Source: CAZOMR01 sp964580655 (lineage in GTDB: Bacteria > RBG-13-61-14 > CAZOMR01). From it: 6,275 nt of DNA. The translations under genes and the position numbers were made by a program. Shown here in pieces: positions 6,145-6,275 of the stretch. The first letter of the stretch is position 1. Every line of letters starts with the position of its first letter. Below the pieces are notes generated by a model, which did not search any database, was not told the origin of the DNA, and worked only from the letters and a program-made list of their open reading frames with translations. The DNA lies in NCBI GenBank assembly GCA_964580655.1, contig CAZOMR010000197.1, forward strand, positions 1-6,275, in the 5' to 3' direction.

Positions 6145-6192
6145 GCCATTGCTCTGCAAGAGTGGGCATATATCCTGCTTTGCAGGAATGGC
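6145..6192. repeat. Twin-hairpin inverted-repeat element
   Basis: Seen: GCCATT (6145-6150) is complementary to AATGGC (6187-6192). Inside lie two small hairpins, CTCT-GCA-AGAG (6152-6162) and CCTGC-TTT-GCAGG (6174-6186). The centres of these hairpins are complementary: CTGCAA (6154-6159) pairs with TTGCAG (6180-6185). The element can therefore fold either as a branched form or as one longer hairpin with 12 pairs and a small internal loop. It has no flanking GTAG and a different sequence from the element at 40-92, so kinship is not shown, only similar architecture. It could be a small mobile hairpin repeat or an RNA structure at the transcript end. Confidence 0.5.
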
Positions 6193-6199
6193 AAATTCA

Positions 6200-6266
6200 A
6201 ATCTCAAATTACAAATATATGTGAAGTTCCCCCAATAATTAGCCACTAATTTGAGATTCCTTTTTT
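6200..6266 (+). terminator. A/T-rich 12-bp inverted repeat with T-run, possible terminator
   Basis: AATCTCAAATTA (6200-6211) is the exact reverse complement of TAATTTGAGATT (6247-6258), giving a perfect 12-bp stem around a 35-base loop. After CC comes a run of six T (6261-6266). The stem has only three G-C pairs and the loop is long, so as an intrinsic terminator it is weak. It could equally be a hairpin-type intergenic repeat. A competing small hairpin exists, AATTA (6237-6241) with TAATT (6247-6251). The left arm sits in an A-rich stretch in which AAAT recurs at 6193, 6199, 6206 and 6213, steps of 6, 7 and 7 bases. It is the only T-run-associated inverted repeat I found after rlmH. Confidence 0.4.
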
Positions 6267-6275
6267 ATTTCAATG

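Noticed and set aside
5914..6246. Minus-strand open frame of 110 codons after rlmH
   Set aside because: Its second half is antisense to the conserved C-terminus of rlmH, and the rest is translated repeat sequence (a Leu/Arg-rich stretch from the 9-mer region). I see no protein family.
6006..6275. CRISPR array or tRNA in the 3' flank
   Set aside because: The repeats are too short, too few and irregularly spaced for a CRISPR array, and no tRNA cloverleaf with T-arm consensus is visible.

Overview
The window is one compact, all-plus-strand housekeeping operon of eight genes, with short non-coding flanks that are rich in hairpin repeats. The gene order is rplU, rpmA, obg, proB, proA, nadD, rsfS, rlmH. 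To my knowledge this order is typical of deltaproteobacterial (Desulfobacterota) genomes such as Geobacter relatives, although other Gram-negative phyla share parts of it. L27 begins directly at MAHKKAGG, without the cleaved N-terminal extension of Firmicutes, which also points away from Gram-positives. I would call the source a probable deltaproteobacterium-like bacterium with moderate confidence; no lineage-specific gene is present to settle it.

Layout: positions 1-216 are the upstream flank. They hold a REP-doublet (BIME-like) element at 40-92 and a strong sigma-70-type promoter at 151-179 that reads into rplU. Ribosomal proteins L21 and L27 (217-880) overlap by 11 bases. After 62 bases comes the ribosome-assembly GTPase Obg (943-2004), overlapped by proB (2001-3167). 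A 59-base gap before proA carries an 8-codon mini-ORF whose stop overlaps the proA ATG. proA (3227-4486) is followed 21 bases later by nadD (4508-5149), rsfS (5149-5565) and rlmH (5562-6005), the last two joined by stop/start overlaps. Positions 6006-6275 contain no supportable gene but at least three kinds of small repeat: a tandem 9-mer, a twin-hairpin element and an A/T-rich 12-bp inverted repeat followed by a T-run.

Functionally, five genes concern the large ribosomal subunit: L21, L27, Obg, RsfS (which blocks subunit joining in starvation) and RlmH (which methylates pseudouridine 1915 of 23S rRNA). ProB and ProA carry out the first two committed steps of proline synthesis, and NadD makes the NAD dinucleotide. 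Four of the eight genes (obg, proB, nadD, rsfS) start with GTG. Several junctions look translationally coupled.

I see no novel multi-gene system. The most interesting signals are small: the REP doublet with compensatory changes between its two hairpins, the twin-hairpin element at the other end of the operon, and the mini-ORF coupled to proA.
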